Assembly (NCBI GenBank): GCA_905182025.1 | Contig: CAJJAA010000040.1 | Coordinates: forward strand, 1 to 59,879 | Length of the DNA: 59,879 bases | Reading direction: 5' to 3' | Source of the DNA: an uncultured OM182 clade bacterium | GTDB lineage: Bacteria; Pseudomonadota; Gammaproteobacteria; Pseudomonadales; Azotimanducaceae | Shown: positions 17,228-26,025 of the stretch, piece after piece | Numbering within the stretch: the first letter of the stretch is position 1 | Layout of the letters: the number at the start of each line of letters is the position of its first letter | Notes under the pieces: generated by a model | The model's input: only the letters and a program-made list of their open reading frames with translations | Databases searched by the model: none | Told to the model about the DNA's origin: nothing | Made by a program: the position numbers and the translations under genes

Positions 17228-17306
17228 TAACTATTTACGATTTAACTATTAACTATTTAACTATTTAACTATTTAACTATTTAATTATTTAATTATTTAA
17301 CTATTT
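17228..17306. repeat. 8-bp AT-rich tandem repeat AACTATTT
   Basis: Seven head-to-tail units run from 17251 to 17306 (two of them AATTATTT), with decayed units upstream from 17228. The stop codon of the enoyl-CoA hydratase gene (17301-17303, minus strand) lies inside the last unit; each AACTATTT unit carries a possible TAG on that strand. Confidence 0.9.
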
Positions 17307-18083
17307 ACCCACGAAATTTGCGGGCCGGCGCTCAAGAAACGAGGCGACGCCTTCTTTGTGATCCTCAGATTTAAAACACTCGGCCAACGCCTTGGTATGA
17401 TTTTCCATATGTTGATCAACAGGAATACCGAGCCCTTCGTAGACAAGCGACTTGATCCGCGTCTGTGAGAATGGCGAACCTTGAAGTAGCATTGATGCCA
17501 TTCTCCTGGCCTCATCCATGAGATCTTCGGGCTCAAACACGCCAGATACGTATTTAAGCTCATGAGCTTGTTGAGCGGATATAAACTCGCCTGAATACAA
17601 CAGCCAAAATGCCTGCGAGGTACCAATCAAACGTGGCAACAACCAACTACCCGCGCCGGTGTCAGGCACTAAACCGCGGTGTGCAAAGTTCCAGGCAAAT
17701 CTCGCCCGCGTTGATGCAATACGAATATCACATTGGGATGTAAATTCCGCCCCCATGCCAACAGCAGGTCCATCAATCGCTCCAATCACGGGTTTAGGAC
17801 ACGATATAATTGGCCACCAACGCGTTTTTTCTTCCGCGGAACCCCGCAAGCCTCTTGTCTCACCCGGTATTGTTGCAAGATCTGCCAAGTCCGTACCAGC
17901 GCAAAATGAACCTGGCGTACCCGTCAGAATAACGATCCGCACGGACTCATCTTTGCCTGCACGATCCATGACCGCAATAAAGTCGCCGAGCATTTTATAG
18001 CTCATGGCATTTTTCTTCTCAGGACGATTAATGGTGATCGTCGCTATCTCGTCTTCGACTTCGTATAAAATCCAGTCTTCCAT
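17301..18083 (-). CDS. Enoyl-CoA hydratase/isomerase family protein
   Basis: A 260-residue crotonase-fold protein. The ATG at 18083 follows GAGGAG; the GTG at 18089 is less likely. The oxyanion-hole segments are visible: GTPGSFCAGTDL near 55-66 and the GPAVGMGAEF stretch near 105-114. The Glu pair of classical hydratases is not clearly conserved (DTGAGSWLLPRL), as in many crotonase-family enzymes acting on other acyl-CoAs. It follows the SDR gene by about 50 bases on the same strand, so the two probably form an operon in acyl-CoA catabolism. Confidence 0.88.
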   Translation of the reverse strand: MEDWILYEVEDEIATITINRPEKKNAMSYKMLGDFIAVMDRAGKDESVRIVILTGTPGSFCAGTDLADLATIPGETRGLRGSAEEKTRWWPIISCPKPVIGAIDGPAVGMGAEFTSQCDIRIASTRARFAWNFAHRGLVPDTGAGSWLLPRLIGTSQAFWLLYSGEFISAQQAHELKYVSGVFEPEDLMDEARRMASMLLQGSPFSQTRIKSLVYEGLGIPVDQHMENHTKALAECFKSEDHKEGVASFLERRPANFVGK

Positions 18084-18136
18084 CGTCACTCCTCACCACT
18101 TTAACGTGGGCGTTTTAGCTAGACATCTTTTTTGTT

Positions 18137-18847
18137 TTAACTAAGTCCATCGATTGGGATACAGGCGCCATGAACTGCAGCAGACTCTTCACTTGAAAGA
18201 AACCCGACAACATTAGCAATTGCGGCGGGTGTAACCCATTTTGAAAAATCCGCATCGGGCATGTCAGACCTATTGCGCTGCGTATCGATCAAACTCGGCA
18301 TAACAGCATTGACATTAATGCCGGACGCTCTCAATTCAAGCGCCATGGATTCGGTAAGGCGCATAACAGCGGCTTTACTTGCGGTGTAGGCACCCATATT
18401 AGCGGCGCCTGCCAAAGCCGCACGAGCGGCGACGTTGATTATCTTACCCTGCCCCTGGTTAATCATCGCAGGTACGACGGCAGCACTCATATTTAATATT
18501 GAGCGCGTGTTCAAATCGAATAGGAAATTCCAAGTCTCATCGGACGTTTCATGAACGGGATCGCCCATAAGAAACCCACCGGCGATATTGGCCAGTATAC
18601 TCACCTCGCCAAACTGACGGACAACGCGTCCAACGGCTTCAACGCAGCTGTCTCGATTGGTGAGGTCGCAGGCTTCGTAACAGTGCATTTCGGAGGGATT
18701 TGGGAAGGCACTAGCAAGGATTTCATCGGAGTAATCGAGCACCGCAACACGCGCTCCTCGATCGGAATACCAACTGACGACACCTTGACCTAAAGCCCCT
18801 GCGCCGCCTGTGACTAGTACCAGTTTATTGTCGAATGTTTTCTGCAT
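18137..18847 (-). CDS. Short-chain dehydrogenase/reductase
   Basis: A 236-residue classical SDR. The NAD(P)-binding TGGAGALGQG is at residues 14-23, the NIAG motif follows, and the active-site YTASK is near 150-155 with an upstream Ala-Ala-Arg segment where the catalytic Ser usually lies, so the Ser position is not obvious. An NADH-type acidic residue (VLDYS) suggests NAD preference. The ATG follows GGAGAG. It is first in a probable two-gene operon with the enoyl-CoA hydratase. Substrate unknown. Confidence 0.87.
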   Translation of the reverse strand: MQKTFDNKLVLVTGGAGALGQGVVSWYSDRGARVAVLDYSDEILASAFPNPSEMHCYEACDLTNRDSCVEAVGRVVRQFGEVSILANIAGGFLMGDPVHETSDETWNFLFDLNTRSILNMSAAVVPAMINQGQGKIINVAARAALAGAANMGAYTASKAAVMRLTESMALELRASGINVNAVMPSLIDTQRNRSDMPDADFSKWVTPAAIANVVGFLSSEESAAVHGACIPIDGLS

Positions 18848-18942
18848 GATCTATCTCTCCTTCCGCTGACCCTATCATTAAATTGAAAAAAGGCGACGCG
18901 TTAATGCTTTCAATAACAAAGCAACAGAAGATGGCGTCTGCG

Positions 18943-20214
18943 TTAGGCCGACACACCAAAGATTGCTTTGAACATATAAAAGAAGATGATGGACAATATT
19001 GCGCCTGCAGGCAAGGTGACCATCCAAGATACAAAGATGGTACCAACGACTCTTAGGTTCAGAGCAGAAATACCGCGTGCTAACCCCACGCCCAAAACGC
19101 CACCAACCAGTGTGTGCGTGGTCGACACGGGCAGACTGTAAGCTGAAGCAATGACCACCGTTGTGGCGGCCGCAAGCTCAGCCGCAAAGCCACTGCTGGG
19201 TGTCAGTTCAGTGATCTTACTACCGATAGTCATAATGACCTTGTAGCCATAGAGCGCCAGCCCCGCAACGATACCACTACCACCTAATAGCAAGATCCAT
19301 ACGGGCATTGCTGATTCCTGCGCAACAGCGCCGCCGGATTCAATAATGCCATTGATAGCCGCCAAGGGTCCGATCGCATTTGCTACGTCGTTGGAACCGT
19401 GGGCAAATGCCATGGCGCAGGCTGTGAAGATCATCAAAACAGCAAACACCTTTTCAACATAAACTAAAGAGTGTTGTTCGGAATCGGTTATCCGCTTAAT
19501 TCTCGTCAACGCCGCGATGCCGATGAACATAATGATAATTGAGACACCGATGGAATACAGTATCGCCTCCTTGAAAGGGATATCTAGACCTACGTGCTTT
19601 AGGCCCTTGACCATCGTTACCATCGAAATAACAAAGCCAACTAACAGAATATAACCTGGGACAAACCGCTTAGCCGCGACATAGGGATCCTCGGCCGCGA
19701 AAATGAATCGCCTTACGCTCATGTATAGAATAAAAGACAAGGTACCCGCCATGACGGGTGAAACCACCCATGACGAGACAATCTCACCAACCTTGCCCCA
19801 GTTAACAGCATCGACAGAGATACCGACGCTAGCGAATCCAACGATGGCACCGACGATTGTGTGCGTGGTTGATACAGGCCAACCCATGGCCGTTGCAACA
19901 AGAAGCCAAATCGCCGCCGCTAGCAACGATGCCATCATGCCGTAGACTAATAACTCAGGTGTCTGACCTAGCAAGTCAGGGTCGATAATGCCTTTTCGTA
20001 TCGTTGCTGTGACTTCACCACCGGCAAGATAGGCGCCCGCAAATTCAAACACCATTGCAATCAGGATCGCCTGTTTGATTGTGATTGCTTTCGAACCAAC
20101 TGACGTACCCATGGCGTTTGCAACATCGTTTGCCCCAACACCCCAGGCCATAAAGAAACCAAATGCTACGGCGAGGATCAAAAGTATGTTGCCGTGCTCT
20201 GCGATGACATCCAT
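18943..20214 (-). CDS. PiT family inorganic phosphate transporter
   Basis: A 423-residue polytopic inner-membrane protein with about ten hydrophobic segments. The two family signatures are present in inverted-repeat halves: GANDVANAMG near residues 27-36 and GSNDVANAIG near 270-279, each followed by a VSTTHT(I/L)VG motif. These are the substrate-binding segments of low-affinity H+/metal-phosphate symporters. It follows the DUF47 gene by 57 bases, the usual PiT pairing. Confidence 0.95.
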   Translation of the reverse strand: MDVIAEHGNILLILAVAFGFFMAWGVGANDVANAMGTSVGSKAITIKQAILIAMVFEFAGAYLAGGEVTATIRKGIIDPDLLGQTPELLVYGMMASLLAAAIWLLVATAMGWPVSTTHTIVGAIVGFASVGISVDAVNWGKVGEIVSSWVVSPVMAGTLSFILYMSVRRFIFAAEDPYVAAKRFVPGYILLVGFVISMVTMVKGLKHVGLDIPFKEAILYSIGVSIIIMFIGIAALTRIKRITDSEQHSLVYVEKVFAVLMIFTACAMAFAHGSNDVANAIGPLAAINGIIESGGAVAQESAMPVWILLLGGSGIVAGLALYGYKVIMTIGSKITELTPSSGFAAELAAATTVVIASAYSLPVSTTHTLVGGVLGVGLARGISALNLRVVGTIFVSWMVTLPAGAILSIIFFYMFKAIFGVSA

Positions 20215-20271
20215 AAAGGATTACTCCAACGATCTAAATATTATTTGTAGGCGTTCTATTGGGTCGTACTT

Positions 20272-20952
20272 TTATTTAGCGATCAGATACAGCAGTCGAT
20301 TACCAACGGACTGAGAATTGTCCGCGATCTCCCCGATCCACTCGATCATTCTGTAAAAAAACATAACATCGACAGGGTTCAAATCTTTCTCAATCGAAAA
20401 GAACGCGTCTCGCAGTTTGCCTTGAAGCACGTCAGTTTCGTGTTCAACATCATTGAGTTCAGCAAGCATGCCAGTAATCAGATCAATTTCACTGCCGCTG
20501 AAACCCGAATGAAACAATTCATCAAGCTCCTTCAACGCCTCAAACGCTAATTGCGATGCGCTGACTGTTTTTGAGGCGAGCTCTATAATGAGTGGCCCCA
20601 ACTCGCTCGGGAATTGCATATGGCGGCTAAGGGTCAAGCCAACAACATCTTTGGTTCGATTCGGAATTTTGTCCTGAGCTTGCACAAGTTCGAGCAAATC
20701 TGTGCGTGACACGGGCATGAACAAACTGCGCGGCAGGTTCAATCGGATACTACGCTTTAAATCATCTGCGTCGCTTTCCAATTTCCGAATCTTAGTACCG
20801 ATTTTTTTAGCCTTCTTCCAATCATCATCCAACACAGCTTCGAAGAACTCTGGCAGGTGACTCGCACATTCATACGCCGCCTTCATATGTTTCTGGATTG
20901 GTTGAACAGGCGATTTTGCGAATAGCTGACTAAATATTGGTAGTTTTGACAC
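20272..20952 (-). CDS. DUF47 / TIGR00153 PhoU-like Pit accessory protein
   Basis: A 226-residue all-helical cytoplasmic protein of the DUF47 family, related to PhoU, with conserved D/E-rich metal-binding helices (KLESDADDLKRSIR, QDKIPNRTKDV, LNDVEHETDVLQ). The start is GTG at 20952, six bases after AAGGGG. Genes of this family sit beside pit and probably modulate phosphate uptake. Here it precedes the transporter on the same strand. Confidence 0.92.
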   Translation of the reverse strand: MSKLPIFSQLFAKSPVQPIQKHMKAAYECASHLPEFFEAVLDDDWKKAKKIGTKIRKLESDADDLKRSIRLNLPRSLFMPVSRTDLLELVQAQDKIPNRTKDVVGLTLSRHMQFPSELGPLIIELASKTVSASQLAFEALKELDELFHSGFSGSEIDLITGMLAELNDVEHETDVLQGKLRDAFFSIEKDLNPVDVMFFYRMIEWIGEIADNSQSVGNRLLYLIAK

Positions 20953-21104
20953 GACATACCCCTTTAATTTTGCGGATTATACCCAAGTGCTGAGGCAAAG
21001 ATCAGCTACTTAAAGATAATTATTTAGACCTGTCTCGGTACTAAAGATCGTCCCTTTATGGTATACAATGCGACCGCAGATATCGCTAGACCAAATAGAC
21101 TGAA

Positions 21105-21566
21105 ATGAACCAAAAACAAAACAATAGATCGATACTTGACGGCGTTGCGGTATTCCTCAGCGCCACTTGCCTATTGCATTGTTTAGCGTTGCCAATACTG
21201 ATTACGCTATACCCGATTGCCCATTCCAGCATCTTGGATGAACAGACATTTCATCTTGTCATGTTGTTGCTTATCCTACCCGCCAGTTTGATTGCCCTTA
21301 CGATTGGCTGTCGCGCCCATAAAGATATGGCGACGATGATACTCGGTGGGATTGGTTTGACGGTGTTAACCGTAACAGCACTCTTCGGTCATGATCTCGT
21401 CGGTATCGACGGCGAACGATTAATGACATCAATTGGCGGACTCGTACTCGCAGCTGCACACATACAAAACTATCGCATTTGCCGCGCTGATCACTGTGAC
21501 CACGATGGAAATCACGATAGTGACCATAGTGTTGACCAAAATCGAGACCAAAGCCGCCAGCCCTAG
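21105..21566 (+). CDS. MerC-domain membrane protein with His/Asp-rich tail
   Basis: A 153-residue inner-membrane protein with four hydrophobic segments. The first carries the pair SATCLLHCLALP typical of MerC-family proteins, whose Cys and His residues handle mercury or other thiophilic metals. The last 30 residues are rich in His, Asp and Cys, a probable soluble metal-binding tail. No merR, merA or merT is near, so this is a stand-alone MerC homologue and its metal is uncertain. It is divergent from the DUF47/PiT operon. Confidence 0.82.
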   Translation: MNQKQNNRSILDGVAVFLSATCLLHCLALPILITLYPIAHSSILDEQTFHLVMLLLILPASLIALTIGCRAHKDMATMILGGIGLTVLTVTALFGHDLVGIDGERLMTSIGGLVLAAAHIQNYRICRADHCDHDGNHDSDHSVDQNRDQSRQP

Positions 21567-21592
21567 CACATCGCGAACATCGTCACGCGCCC

Positions 21593-22267
21593 TCAACGTG
21601 CTAAACCATTATCTCCAGCCTCATTATTGCGATACGCCAATAACGTCTCAAAGAACCCGATCATAACGGAAACGGTTGGACCCGCGATTCTAAGCTGCCC
21701 CTGAGAAAAACTGTAATGACCTCGTGCTTCGCTATATCGCGTTAACGCGTAGCGAGAGCTATCTAACATATCAGCAAAAGATATTTGGTGGATTTCACTC
21801 ACCTCGTCTGCGTTCGCGTTGAAGTTCGCTGAGTTTTGAATCAACCCGACGACGGGCGTAATCTTATAGCCAGCTTGAGTAAAGTAATTGCCAAGGCAGC
21901 CCAACACTTCCACGTCGTCTCGATTTAGGCCGATTTCTTCCTCGCTTTCTCTCAATGCAGTCGCAATGGCCGACTCATCAGCATCCGTTCGCCCGCCGGG
22001 AAAACAGATATGGCCGCCAAAGCGAATGTTCTCATGCCGGCGAGTTACGACAACATTTGATAGTTGATTATCCTCAACCACGACAGGAATTAGCACAGCT
22101 GACGATATAGCGGACGCCTTGACCTTAGCTGATACTGGGGATTCCAAATGTGGATTCCTGAACTCTGGCAAACCTTGCTGATCACGAGCCTGATCTCGAA
22201 AATAGCCACGCACCATTTCCAGTGTTGGCTCAACTCGACCCGTGACGATGTTACCCGGCGTACTCAA
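21593..22267 (-). CDS. Nudix hydrolase, CoA pyrophosphatase (NudL)-like
   Basis: A 224-residue protein. The Nudix box runs FPGGRTDADES ... ALRESEEEIGL, preceded by RHENIRFGGHICFPGG, which resembles the UPF0035 CoA-pyrophosphatase signature of an Arg/His stretch before the Nudix box. It likely hydrolyses CoA or acyl-CoA. The frame starts with TTG at 22267 and no good ATG is nearby, so the start is uncertain. It sits 7 bases after the deacetylase gene, third in a probable operon with the thiolase. Confidence 0.82.
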   Translation of the reverse strand: MSTPGNIVTGRVEPTLEMVRGYFRDQARDQQGLPEFRNPHLESPVSAKVKASAISSAVLIPVVVEDNQLSNVVVTRRHENIRFGGHICFPGGRTDADESAIATALRESEEEIGLNRDDVEVLGCLGNYFTQAGYKITPVVGLIQNSANFNANADEVSEIHQISFADMLDSSRYALTRYSEARGHYSFSQGQLRIAGPTVSVMIGFFETLLAYRNNEAGDNGLAR

Positions 22268-22274
22268 AACCTAT

Positions 22275-23255
22275 TCATACGTATTTCTTCAATTCTCTAA
22301 AGCCGATCATATGGATCCCCGCTTTTTCAATATAGTCTTTCAAAGAATGATCGGTGAAAGCCAAGTAATCCGCATGACGAGAATCAGGTCGTTGCTTATC
22401 AATCGCCAACAATTCATCGCCTATTTTCGCTGGATGAAATAATAAATGTGTTAAACCAGGCTGCACGCCATCAATCAAGCGACGATAAAAATTCGACTTA
22501 TTATCTTCACCTAACTCATCCATGGGCACTAACGTGTCAACCAGAATTTCATCAAGCGTGGGCACCTTATCAGCATCGATTTTCTCGAGAATCGCCAAAT
22601 ATTCATCCTGCTGTGCAATACGATTTAATTCTCGCAATCGCTCACTGGTAACGTTTGGTAAAAAAGCCGGCACACCGTACTCGTTAGCTAAATCGAGATA
22701 ACTGCCAAGAAATTTGGGATGAACGACGGAGCCCATGTGCGTATCGATATGGCTGATTTCAAGGTCCGCAGATAGCGCTACTTCTATCTGCATACGCATC
22801 TCTGTCTTGGCCGCCTCGACATCGACATTACGTATGGCATCTTCGCGGGTTCGCCACAGATACCCTTGTTCATCGAGTAATCCTGAGGCGGGGTCGCGTG
22901 TACTTAAAGCTGGCCAACGGAAGTGTGGGTACTCGCAGGTTAACGTCAGATGCACACCGACATCATATTCAGGATGCCGCTGACATATGTCAGCGGCTTC
23001 CTGAAACCAAGGACCCGCTGTCAGAATCGAACCACAGGTTGCCGCACCTACATCCAAACATTCGAAGGAGGCAACATTGGCTGCATGACAGAAACCAATA
23101 TCATCGATATGCGTCACGAGCACCTTATCGTCCGGACCGTATCCCATTCGTTTCAAAAAACCATTCACAACAACATTCTCCAGCGTCGAACCACTAGGGG
23201 TGAATTCCCTAGCGCCAACTGTCTTTGAGAGCTCTCGGTTATACAGAGCCTTCAT
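22275..23255 (-). CDS. ChbG/HpnK (YdjC) family deacetylase-like protein
   Basis: A 326-residue TIM-barrel deacetylase of the YdjC family. The metal motif HIDDIGFCHAAN (residues about 49-60) matches the canonical H-x-DD-x-G-x(4)-N, and the later HIDTHMGS provides the two His ligands. Family members deacetylate chitooligosaccharides or lipid-linked sugars. The N-terminal 40 residues are longer than usual, so a start at the internal ATG near 23147 is possible. It lies between the thiolase and NudL-like genes, an unusual partner set. Confidence 0.83.
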   Translation of the reverse strand: MKALYNRELSKTVGAREFTPSGSTLENVVVNGFLKRMGYGPDDKVLVTHIDDIGFCHAANVASFECLDVGAATCGSILTAGPWFQEAADICQRHPEYDVGVHLTLTCEYPHFRWPALSTRDPASGLLDEQGYLWRTREDAIRNVDVEAAKTEMRMQIEVALSADLEISHIDTHMGSVVHPKFLGSYLDLANEYGVPAFLPNVTSERLRELNRIAQQDEYLAILEKIDADKVPTLDEILVDTLVPMDELGEDNKSNFYRRLIDGVQPGLTHLLFHPAKIGDELLAIDKQRPDSRHADYLAFTDHSLKDYIEKAGIHMIGFRELKKYV

Positions 23256-23304
23256 TAAAAGAAGCCAACACTTACCTAATACTTATGATGAGCTATCACT
23301 CAGT

Positions 23305-24771
23305 TTAAAGCGCTATGTCACCATCTTTACTGACCACGCCTGTTTTGCCACAAAACTCCGACCGTGTCATTTCCAGCAGGGTATCTGCGTCAGTGACATT
23401 CGCCCAGGTACGCCTCCCATCTGGTAGCAGGCAAGCAGTATGTCCCGTCACAGGACCTGACGGGCCGTACATCACAGTATAGGACTCAACCGTGACCTCG
23501 CCCTCATGTTCGTCAACAGCCTCTCTGAAAAAAGTCGCATCAACTTCAGCCTGCACATCCTCATGTTTGAAGCCTTCTGGAGGTTGCTCAGAAGAATAAA
23601 TACCGAACGCATGTTTCGTCAGGTAGCCACCGTTAGCGGTGATCATGCCCTTTTTACCCGGCGCTTCTCGCAGCAACTCAACCATTCGAGAAATACTATG
23701 CATCACATAGTTATTCAGAGGACCTCCTCCAAAAGTCAGTCCGCCAGTCACGGTTAGGGGTTTCGAATCATCAAGACCCAGTTCTTTCACAGCAACTTGG
23801 ACGGCGGAAGGAAAGCAGCTATAGACATCGATAAGATCGATATCCTGTGTACCCATACCCAACAACTCAAGCGCCCGTTTGCCCGCTATACGAATAGCCG
23901 GGGATGAATGCAGGTTATCGCGATTAGACACAAAATAAGTATCGTGCGCGTCGGTTCCTGACCAGGGATAGATCCATTGGGACTCAGGAATACCCATTTG
24001 CTTGGCTTTCTCGGTTGAACAAACGAGTAGCGCAGATGCCATATCGACTGCATTGTTCGAATTCATTAGTTTAGGGTAAGGAAAGCTAATCATTCGGTTT
24101 GATGCCGACGCTGTACGAATCGTCTCAGCATCGACGGCGTTCTGAAGCCAAGCATGAGGATTGTTCGACGCCACCTTACTGAAACCAGCCCATAATTCAG
24201 ATATACGCTTTTGGTGAGCCTCGATGCTTTCACCTCGACTATAGCGAATCGCGTTTTCAAAGATCGGATAAATTTGAATCGGCGCACGTATACCACGGTT
24301 GTTTTCACCATCTGAGGACATTTTGTGCTCCTCGTCGAGCATTCTAGAATAGGTTCCTGGGATATCGGTAATCGGCAATTCTACGCCGGCTTTTAGCGCC
24401 TTGGCTTGACTATTACCGTTTTCAGCACCGGTAATGACGATGCAAGATTTCGAGCCACTTTGAATTTCCAGTACCGATTGATTCACGGCATTTTGAACCA
24501 TATTACCGCCATAAGGCGTACCACACGTTTCGACATTGCCAAGACTCAGAGCATCAGCGACATATTGAGCTGGGTTTTTGTAACGCCAAACACCACGGAT
24601 AACCCGAACGGACTCAATTTCGTCGAGCAATTTCGAATTGCCAGCATCTTCCGCTGCCGCTCTAACCGCATCAACCATAAGCTGCACAGGTTCTTTACCA
24701 AGCAAGGGGTCAGTTAATCTCTGCAGGATCTGAGATACACCTACAATAACGGGTATATTTGGAGTCGACAT
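23305..24771 (-). CDS. Thiolase superfamily acetyl-CoA acetyltransferase-like protein
   Basis: A 488-residue protein from the ATG at 24771, which follows AGAGG; the frame extends to 24912 but that part is not thiolase-like. It begins NIPVIVGVSQIL, typical of SCP2-like thiolases. The catalytic Cys region corresponds to TCGTPYGGNMVQNAV, and the late segment TGGLTFGGGPLNNY replaces the usual GGG-x-GH loop. A C-terminal OB-like extension (ESYTVMYG) is present. First gene of a probable operon with the deacetylase and NudL-like genes. Confidence 0.85.
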   Translation of the reverse strand: MSTPNIPVIVGVSQILQRLTDPLLGKEPVQLMVDAVRAAAEDAGNSKLLDEIESVRVIRGVWRYKNPAQYVADALSLGNVETCGTPYGGNMVQNAVNQSVLEIQSGSKSCIVITGAENGNSQAKALKAGVELPITDIPGTYSRMLDEEHKMSSDGENNRGIRAPIQIYPIFENAIRYSRGESIEAHQKRISELWAGFSKVASNNPHAWLQNAVDAETIRTASASNRMISFPYPKLMNSNNAVDMASALLVCSTEKAKQMGIPESQWIYPWSGTDAHDTYFVSNRDNLHSSPAIRIAGKRALELLGMGTQDIDLIDVYSCFPSAVQVAVKELGLDDSKPLTVTGGLTFGGGPLNNYVMHSISRMVELLREAPGKKGMITANGGYLTKHAFGIYSSEQPPEGFKHEDVQAEVDATFFREAVDEHEGEVTVESYTVMYGPSGPVTGHTACLLPDGRRTWANVTDADTLLEMTRSEFCGKTGVVSKDGDIAL

Positions 24772-24845
24772 TTGTGCGAGCCTCTTAAAAATTTTGATGC
24801 GGTATTCTGCCACAGAAAGATTCTTGCTGTCTTTTACTATAGGTG

Positions 24846-24884
24846 GACACAATAAGTAGACACAATGAGCAGACACAATAGCTA
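24846..24884. repeat. 13-bp tandem repeat, three copies
   Basis: Units GACACAATAAGTA, GACACAATGAGCA and GACACAATAGCTA lie head to tail at 24846, 24859 and 24872, upstream of the thiolase gene. Confidence 0.75.
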
Positions 24885-24917
24885 GGCAAACGACAGGAAC
24901 CACCATAGACACCTTTT

Positions 24918-25009
24918 AAGAACAGCTATAGGCATTTTGAAAGAGCAGCTATCGGCATTTAATAAGAACAGCTATGGGCATTTATTAGGAACAGCTATGG
25001 GCATTTACC
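24918..25009. repeat. 23-bp tandem repeat, four copies (family shared with 14588-14700)
   Basis: Exact 23-bp units start at 24918, 24941, 24964 and 24987 with consensus AAGAACAGCTATGGGCATTT plus three bases. They fill the space between the divergent thiolase and luciferase-like genes. In opposite orientation the unit matches the array at 14588 at 17 of 23 positions with the same period. Confidence 0.88.
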
Positions 25010-25060
25010 CGCAGATGTGATTCTCTAGGCAGTTGGCGACAAGGACGCAACACGATTTAT

Positions 25061-26020
25061 ATGAATGTAGCACCAGACAGTATTGAAGCATCAAACCAAG
25101 GTCTAAAAATAGCCGTCACAGCCTGGGCTGATACAGGTGGCTGGCAAGCCGAACCACTATGCCGACAAGCAGAAGAAGCTGAGGCTATTGGCTTTCATTC
25201 GATATGGCTACCGGAAAACCATTTCGGCGATATTCGTTCTATCCCGTCACCACTAACGTTACTCGCTGCCATCGCGGCACGGACAAAAACGATCAAACTC
25301 GGCTCCACTTCCTATCTTCTACCGATCAGAAATGCCCTGCAGGCGGCGGCTGAAGTTGCTGTGCTGGATCAACTTTCTAATGGGCGAGTCATTTTAGGCG
25401 TAGGGCGTGGCGTTCAAGATGCCATGTTCAAAGCTTTCGAACTGCCGACAAAAGATAAACGCAAACGATTCAAAAGCAATCTCGATACAATGATCAATGC
25501 GTGGGAAGGCAATCCCATTCTTGCGGATGATGAAGAACCGATATTTCTTGCACCTTTACCTGTCCAGAAACCATACCCTCCGATTTGGGTAGCGGCTTTT
25601 GGTCCTCTGGCGCTGAAACAAGCAGGCAATCTAGGCATGCCCTATCTCGCATCACCGGTCGAGACACTCGAGACGTTAGTTGCAAACTACCAACATCATC
25701 AACAGGTTGCCTTAGATGCGGGGCATAATCATATTGATACCATTCCTATCATGAGAACTGCATTTATCACCGACAACCAAAGCTTAGCCAACGACGTTAA
25801 AGAGGCGCTGGCAGGAGGCCCTGGACATAACATGCGGGATGCTGAGGCGAGTATTGACGAATGGACCATTATCGGCGATCAATATTATGTGAAAGACAAG
25901 GTCCAACAGTACGTCGAGAAACTAAGCATGACGCACTTGATCGTCCGCGGACGCATGCCTCAAGTATCCGATAAAGATCAACTCGCCAGCCACGAAGCAC
26001 TGCTGCGCCTCGCCGGTTAA
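25061..26020 (+). CDS. LLM class F420/FMN-dependent oxidoreductase (luciferase-like)
   Basis: A 319-residue TIM-barrel protein of the bacterial luciferase-like monooxygenase family. Typical marks are the early AEAIGFHSIWLPENHFG segment, LAAIAARTKTIKLGS, and VAVLDQLSNGRVILGVGRG. The C-terminal part binds flavin phosphate (MPYLASPVET region). It probably oxidises an organic substrate with reduced FMN or F420; the substrate is unknown. It starts at an ATG and converges with the M48 protease gene with only five bases between the stops. Confidence 0.9.
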   Translation: MNVAPDSIEASNQGLKIAVTAWADTGGWQAEPLCRQAEEAEAIGFHSIWLPENHFGDIRSIPSPLTLLAAIAARTKTIKLGSTSYLLPIRNALQAAAEVAVLDQLSNGRVILGVGRGVQDAMFKAFELPTKDKRKRFKSNLDTMINAWEGNPILADDEEPIFLAPLPVQKPYPPIWVAAFGPLALKQAGNLGMPYLASPVETLETLVANYQHHQQVALDAGHNHIDTIPIMRTAFITDNQSLANDVKEALAGGPGHNMRDAEASIDEWTIIGDQYYVKDKVQQYVEKLSMTHLIVRGRMPQVSDKDQLASHEALLRLAG

Positions 26021-26025
26021 CGTGA

